Shown: in pieces, positions 58,620 to 64,000 of the stretch | Layout: every line of letters begins with the position of its first letter | Numbering within the stretch: position 1 is the first letter of the stretch | Origin: Solen grandis | Lineage: Eukaryota > Mollusca > Bivalvia > Adapedonta > Solenidae | Assembly (NCBI GenBank): GCA_021229015.1 | Contig: CM037777.1 | Location: 50,726,443 to 50,790,442, forward strand | Length of the DNA: 64,000 nt | Reading direction: 5' to 3' | The notes under the pieces: model-generated | The model's input: only the letters and a program-made list of their open reading frames with translations | Told to the model about the DNA's origin: nothing | The model's database searches: none | Position numbers and translations under genes: made by a program

Positions 58620-59680
58620 GGGCTTTCTGCCTAAAGCATGCTACCAAAATTTATTTCGCACTCTGCAGCCGTCAGTTTTGGTCTGATTGACTTGATATTT
58701 TCAAAGAACGTGTAAGTTGAATGTAGATGTGCATACATCCTTGAATATTCAAAATTCCAAAAGTTCGAGATTTAATGTCACAATCAAGATTCGAACTTTG
58801 GTCATAAAAATATTATTTCGTGTTAGAAAGGCTCCTGGTGAGTTAGAAGCATGATATTTGGACAACATATGTGTCTTGAGGTCTTCTTTGTATTCCCAGA
58901 CAGCTAACGTCGTGTGACGTCATTTGACGTCACACCGTAATAAGCAATTTTTCATTTGAAATAATCGGTTTTTAGACTCTGCAGGCTTTATTTTTTGACC
59001 GATTTGCATGTAACTTTCAATTAAAGTGCAACCTTGTGTCTCATCTTACATGGTGACATCCGTTTCCGGAAAATCAAAAAGGTTATGGTCGTATTTCAGT
59101 TATGTTTTTTTTTTTTTTCGTCGGCCTTAAATATCTCAAAAACGTTACATATTCTATCGAGACACTATGGGTATAACGTTACATATTCTATCGAGACACT
59201 ATGGGTATAATTTGTAGTGCTTTAAAAGACCTTTAAGGGTGATATTTAGTGTTTGATAATCAGGGTTGAATCAGTTGAGTTATGACAGAAAAACAAAAAT
59301 AGTGTTACTCCAAGTGCAATTAACTGCACTTATCTAGCAAATTATTAATTTTGGTAAATTGATGTATGAATATTATTTGTAGAACGATCCCTTGTCATTC
59401 TATTAGTGTTTAAATTTTAAAGATTGGCCTAGGATTCATAGTAATATGGCGAAAACAAAACGACATGAACATATAATTGCCGATTTTTGCAGTTTTCTCG
59501 AGCTTTAACCGTCAGTATCTTATAGGTGGTTAACGATAAATCCATATCTAAAGTGAAATTTAGGAATTTGAAGATCTTTCTAAAGGTACCTAGGTTTTTT
59601 AAATTGGACATTATTTAATGAAGTTACATGAAAAATAAGAATTTAAATCATTCATTCATGCACTTCTGCAGTAGTCCTTA
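58620..59680. other. intron 4, no gene recognised
   Basis: AT-rich with the 34 bp duplication and TGACGTCA-like words at 58915-58935 (GTGACGTCATTTGACGTCAC). No exon seen. Confidence 0.45.
59140..59214 (+). repeat. ~34 bp direct duplication
   Basis: CGTTACATATTCTATCGAGA and CACTATGGGTATAA occur twice in a row, without mismatch. Confidence 0.85.
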
Positions 59681-59693
59681 TCAATTTTTTCTC

Positions 59694-59912
59694 GGGGCCT
59701 CCGTGGCCGAGAGGGTAAAGCGCGTGGGTTCGAATCCCGGCAGGGTCATTCGGATTTTCATGTGAGGAAACCTTCCAGCTGGCTTGCGGTAGGTCGGTGG
59801 TTCTACCCGGATGCCTTCGTGCATTCAGGGCCTTCCTCCACCTGTAATTAGCTGGACGTCGCTATATGACTGAAATACTGTCGAAGCTACGGTAAACTCA
59901 AATAGTCAAGTA
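59694..59912 (+). repeat. SINE family A, copy lacking the tRNA variable arm, with TSD
   Basis: The head runs from GGCCGAGAGGGTAAAG straight into CGCGTGGGTTCGAATCCC, so about 35 bases between the A and B boxes are missing. Core and tail are complete. The duplication AATTTTTTCTC lies at 59683-59693 and 59913-59923. Confidence 0.85.
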
Positions 59913-60174
59913 AATTTTTTCTCTAGGAAACAATACTTTTTTGAAAATAACTTTCTGAGCCATATTTATAGCTTGATGCAATGCAGTTCTAATGGTATGT
60001 ATATTTTACTGATCGGATCTTAAATTGCAAAGTTATCAATCGAGAATTAGTGATTAACATGAACCTCATTTTGCCGATTTTTCCCCGTTTTCTTAAGGTT
60101 AAATAGTTATGTATACATCAAAAGCCGTCACAGATAGGTCAAAATAAAAGGAAAATGAAATAATGGAAATCGGG

Positions 60175-60960
60175 ATATACGCCCGAAGGTAACTTTGGTC
60201 GTATTATGATAGGACGCGTGTCCATCAGTCCGTCCGTTGGCCATATATCCACTCAATAACTTAATAACTATAATGTGTGCTGTCTTCATACTTAGATAAG
60301 AGGTGAACATGGATAGTGGATGATCACTATTGATTTTGAGGTTGATCAAGGTCACATTGACACTTAGTGTAAAATACTTGTCCGCCCAATATCTTGAGAA
60401 GGAATAAGCCTAGGTTTTTGAAACTTGATGGGAAATTGCCCATTGTCAGTTGAAGACCCCTATTGATTTTAAGGTCATTCAATCAAAAGTCAAGGTCACA
60501 GTGACATTTAATATAAAAATCCTTATCCACTGAATTATTTGAGAATAAGAAATAAGCCTAGGTTTGTGAAACTTAGTAGGGATATTGTCAATGGTCAGTT
60601 GATGATCACTTTAAAATTTTGAGGTCATTAGGTCAAAGGTCAAGATCAAAGTGACAGTGTAAAATCATTGTCTGATCAATAACTTGAAAAGGAATAAATC
60701 TAGGTTTGTGAAACTTGATAGGGACATTGCCCTTAGCTAGTAAATGACCCCTTTTCATTTTAAGGTCAAGGGTAAAGGTCACAGTGACATTTAATATAAA
60801 ATACTTTTTTGATAGATTACTTCAGAAGGAATAAGCCTAGGTCTGTAAAACTTGGTAGGGATATTGTCCATGGCCTGTAGATGGCCCCTATGATTTTGAG
60901 GTCATAAAGTCAAAGGTCAAGGTCACAATGACGCTAAGGTCATTAGAGAAGAAAGCCCTA
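60175..60960 (+). repeat. modular array M3 (137-148 bp units)
   Basis: AAACTTG-type cores lie at 60421, 60569, 60711 and 60848, with GGAATAAGCCTAGGTTTGTG before and AAGGTCACAGTGACATTTAA after each. The left side has CCATCAGTCCGTCCGTTGGC, like the GTCCGTC stretch of M1. The right end is not clear; trinucleotide repeats follow. Confidence 0.75.
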
Positions 60961-61002
60961 TCGTTTGTTCGGGACAAACATAATCTAGTTATCATCAACA
61001 AC

Positions 61003-61050
61003 ATCATCATCATCATCATCATCATTAGTAGTAGTAGTAGTAGTAGTTGT
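61003..61050 (+). repeat. (CAT)n / (TAG)n compound microsatellite
   Basis: About seven CAT units pass straight into about seven TAG units, then GTTGTTG. Confidence 0.9.
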
Positions 61051-61128
61051 TGTTGTAGTTGTTGTACCCTCATTGCTGTCGTTGTCATTATCATTATATC
61101 TCATACGTTTTATCATTTGTACTGGTGT

Positions 61129-61130
61129 AC

Positions 61131-61177
<47 letters not shown>

Positions 61178-61178
61178 T
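61129..61178 (+). repeat. (TTTA)n microsatellite next to the exon 5 acceptor
   Basis: About twelve TTTA units, ending nine bases before the acceptor AG at 61186-61187. It replaces the usual polypyrimidine stretch. Confidence 0.92.
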
Positions 61179-61187
61179 CTCCACCAG

Positions 61188-61267
61188 GTGTACAATTCAC
61201 CACATTCCGATGTTCTTCTGACTATTTTGCAAACCTTGCTGCGGATAGATGATGAAGAACAAGAATG
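61188..61267 (+). CDS. INF2-like formin, shared exon 5 (short FH3 helix)
   Basis: Seen: an 80-base exon between acceptor TCTCCACCAG and donor GAATG|GTATGT, starting in phase 0 and ending in phase 2. It encodes VYNSPHSDVLLTILQTLLRI followed by DDEEQE; the final TG joins C of the next exon to give Cys. The pattern V-x-x-SP-x-(S/D)-x-x-LL-x-(I/V)-LQ-x-LL-x-(I/L) is that of the last FH3 helices of INF2-like formins. An ATTT/TTTA microsatellite ends about ten bases before the acceptor AG, where a polypyrimidine tract and branch point would lie. Confidence 0.88.
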
Positions 61268-62570
61268 GTATGTTTAGTTGTTTGTTGTTGTTTCTTGCAT
61301 TTTAAACTTGTTGCAACTGTTTAATTCTATGTAATTAGAAAATACCGTTAGGATATCACATAAATATGCAGAGAAGTGCCGTTGTTGAAAGTTGAAAGTA
61401 CTTGTGCACCAACTGTTTTGTCTTTTGTTTGTTCTCATGTTGAAAGTATTGTAAAACCAAATATTCATTAAGGTACATGTATATAAAACACAAATATCTT
61501 TCTTTGTAAAGTTGGTTATATTTTGTAATATTTAAATTACGCTGTATTTTTTCATGCACTACAATTATTCAATGGCATAAAATAATTTTTTTCAGTTGTG
61601 TATTAAAATAAAAAAGGATGTAAAGGATCTGACACGAGATGACTCGTCATAATTGTTTTTATTAATTAACTAGGAAAACACCTGTTATAAAGCAAGCCTT
61701 TTCCTCATCTAATAAACACCTACTTTCTTATGAGTAAATTTAAGTTTATACAAGATGACAATTAATGTGACTTAATTTCACGAGAAAATCTATTTTTCTC
61801 CTGAAATCTACTAAAACTTTCTAAAATCAGTAAATTATGTTTACTTCGTGAGATAGTTCCAATTAACAGTAGAAAAACAACATACTTATTAAAGCAGCAA
61901 TGTGATCTGGGTATTTGCATCTTATTTAACAAGGTTTTTATTGCAAATTTATAACTGTAGTAGCATATAAATGTCACATTTATATATAAACGAATCACGA
62001 ATTAATACTAAGCTCTGGTTTCGCGTTCTATATTACACATATGAGATATACAGAAACACGTAATCCTATAATTATTGCATCGAAAATAAGAGAAACCATA
62101 TAAGCCAGGGATTGGCATCAAATATTGGATCAAGTATTTAGTTTAAACATCCGCTATGCATAAATAACAGGAATATATTCACATTATATATTGGAATCAC
62201 TATTCATATTTGTGTTCGCACATCATAATATGTCTGGTATAAAACTGGATCGGTCTAGTGGTAGTATGCGTATGAACACGCCGGATCTGAAGGTTGTGGG
62301 TCCGATCCCCGTTAGGGTCAGTAATCGTGCATGGCATTCCGAGTCGCTAGATACTACGGTCCTGATTCTATAATATCTCGAATATATATATATATAAGAC
62401 TCAGAATCAGGATCCTTGAAGTTTTAAAAAGTCTTCCGTTTATGATAAATAAATAGTTTTACAAAACGCAATATTGCTGTAAGATAGCATTATTTTAACT
62501 TCTTAAGACTGACTCAGTAATATAGATAAAGGACCAAGTTCCACCCGCCCTGAGGGTTTAGTACTTTTCT
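61268..62570. other. intron 5, left part
   Basis: AT-rich. A tRNA-like piece (CTAGTGGTAGTATGCG ... GTGGGTCCGATCCCCG) lies at 62255-62320, and AATCAGGATC/GATTCT words near 62360-62410 form a loose inverted repeat. No gene. Confidence 0.45.
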
Positions 62571-62571
62571 T

Positions 62572-62742
62572 TAAGGTAACCCAACCATCATTAAATTATA
62601 ATCATGGTCCTTCAAATGCCTAAAAGACTTCAGTACAGATGCAAGTAGTTCGGCTCTCTTGAAGGCTTGCATTTGCTATAAAATTTCCATTATATTATAT
62701 GGGCTATTATCACAATTTAGTTATGGATGGACTACCTGAATT
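62572..62742. mobile_element. MITE family S, copy 2
   Basis: AAGGTAACCCAACCATCATT and TAGTTATGGATGGACTACCT are inverted ends. Inside, TTGAAGGCTTGCATTTGC matches the fragment at 23866. It lies ~100 bases upstream of the exon 6 acceptor. Confidence 0.65.
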
Positions 62743-62837
62743 ATAGTTTAAAGAAATTTATTTTTGTTTGGAGAAAATATGTTTATTTTTTTATAATGAA
62801 TCCCAATGCATTAATAACAACTGTAATATCGTTCCAG

Positions 62838-63575
62838 CGATGTTAGATGGGACTGTGCGGAGACAGCTATAAGACAAGCAATCTACATGCCTCTACCGAA
62901 AGCCCCCGACCCGAACAATCTCCATAAAGGCAACAAACTCTTCTGTGATCATTGTGGATTCTACAATAAAAAGGCAGTGGACACTTTTGCTCAAACAGAC
63001 CCAGTTGAATACCTGCCACAGAACAATAACCAAACAAGATCTGATCATGTGATAAATGGAAATGTGTCGCCTAGTTTTGATGACACGCTTAAAGAACTTG
63101 CGGCTTTAAATAAGGCGAATTTAGAAGGGTTGGGACCCTCAGGTGTGGACATGACTCCTTCCGCCACAACCTTTACTGGCTCAACAGAATGTGCCTCTGG
63201 GACCACAGACAACCCCTCTGGGATACCCCCTGCTCCTGCTCCATCCTTGCCTACTCTTGCAGTGGAACTGTTTCCCCGCCTCCTCCACCCCCTCCCGCTC
63301 CCCCCCCACCCCCTTGGGTGCCTCCTCCCCCTCCACCTCCCCCAGGTGGTGCCCCACCTCCCCCTCCTCCCCCACCACCTCCTCCTGGTGGCGCCCCTCC
63401 CCCTCCTCCCCCGCCCCCTGGCGGAGCCCCTCCACCTCCCCCAGTCCCAGGGTCTCGAGGGCCAATACGTATCCACTCCGGTCACAACCAGCTCTACCAC
63501 AGATTAGCACCCCTACACCTAAACATAAGATGAAGGTTTTCAACTGGACCAAACTGCCACAAGTTTCCGTTACAG
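62838..63575 (+). CDS. INF2-like formin, shared exon 6: linker, FH1 and start of FH2
   Basis: Seen: the acceptor ATCGTTCCAG starts the exon and ACAG|GTCAGT ends it in phase 1. From 62839 it reads DVRWDCAETAIRQAIYM, a CxxC motif (FCDHCGFYNKKAVDTFAQ) and an Asn/Ser/Thr linker. FH1 (about 63265-63450) holds several runs of 5-11 prolines separated by GGA spacers, ending in PPPPPVPG; known FH1 tracts bind profilin-actin. The exon ends with HKMKVFNWTKLPQVSV, the start of the FH2 lasso (K-x-x-NW-x-KLP). Linker, FH1 and FH2 start lie in three different frames. One extra C near 63271-63275 and one extra G near 63450 would join them, and 738+2 bases then fits the phase 1 donor. This looks like sequence error rather than loss of the gene, since the FH2 start is intact. 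Actin assembly activity is family knowledge. Confidence 0.88.
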
Positions 63576-64000
63576 GTCAGTCTTTTTTTTTTCTTTTCTT
63601 TTTTTTTTCGTGTAACATCATTCGTGTGCGTCATCCTATCCTATTGTCTCATGGGCTTCCTACCTTTAATGTCTTAGTATAGGTTAGTTTATAGTTGCAT
63701 TCAACTACACGATATACTCACTTGGGCTCAGTCTTAATGTATGAACTAGTAAAACTATTAACAATGTCCACCATATAGTCTGTACGCGTTACCACAAAGT
63801 CACGTGATTCCCTGTCGTGAAGGAAGAATGACTGAAAACTATTAATATTTCTTAGATAAGATTTGTTGTTTTCGATGGGACGTTCTACACACATTTCATA
63901 AATTAACAATTTTCCAACATTAGAATATCAGACACAACAAAATAAGCATGGGGAAATGGACCAAAGACATATTCAACAGAGATATGAAGCTGTCCGAAAT
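63576..64000. other. start of the intron after exon 6
   Basis: Begins with the GTCAGT donor and a T-rich stretch. No further FH2 exon can be recognised before the window ends. Confidence 0.55.

Noticed and set aside
60888..61277. Frames with Ile/Ser/Leu/Met runs
   Set aside because: Microsatellite translation; only the last 26 codons from 61188 are a real exon.
63045..63552. Minus-strand Arg/Gly-rich and Glu/Gly-rich frames
   Set aside because: Complements of the proline-coding FH1; composition follows from CCN codons.

Overview
The window is AT-rich animal nuclear DNA. Almost all of it is intron and dispersed repeat, with short exons bounded by GT/AG splice sites. The repeat content points to a bivalve or closely related mollusc: several tRNA-headed SINE families, TTAA-flanked piggyBac-type MITEs, and elements with internal arrays of about 150 bp. 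Species cannot be told. No bacterial gene, CRISPR array, rRNA or intact transposase/reverse transcriptase ORF was found. Identifications rest on motif recognition by eye, not on database searches.

One protein-coding gene is well supported, on the + strand: the 5' part of an INF2-like (inverted formin 2) diaphanous-type formin. Two different first coding exons, A (11727-12888) and B (26277-26790), each encode their own version of the start of the GTPase-binding/FH3 (DID) region. Both end in splice phase 1 at a GT donor, so either joins in frame to the shared exons at 44013-44128, 48936-49095, 53669-53847, 61188-61267 and 62838-63575. Phases match at every junction. The last exon carries a linker, the proline-rich FH1 and the first residues of FH2; the rest of the gene lies beyond the right edge. 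FH1 is in a different frame from the sequence on either side, best explained by two missing single bases in homopolymers.

Layout: 1-11.7 kb is upstream DNA with SINEs, MITEs and microsatellites. 11.7-12.9 kb is exon A. 12.9-26.2 kb is intron, or the upstream region of a second promoter. 26.3-26.8 kb is exon B. 26.8-44.0 kb is a long intron with a 34 bp minisatellite (37.3-37.85 kb) and large inverted arms (38.6-39.2 and 41.3-42.0 kb) around a 100-N assembly gap. 44-63.6 kb holds the shared exons with repeat-filled introns.

The most unusual non-coding signal is a set of otherwise dissimilar elements (14.2, 17.6, 39.3, 43.7, 54.4, 56.9 and 60.2 kb) built from modules of about 140-162 bp or their dimers. 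Most modules carry an AAACTT-type core at a fixed phase, and at least two of the families end in a small hairpin followed by CTCTTGT. Several SINE copies have clear 9-13 bp target-site duplications, so they retain intact insertion boundaries.
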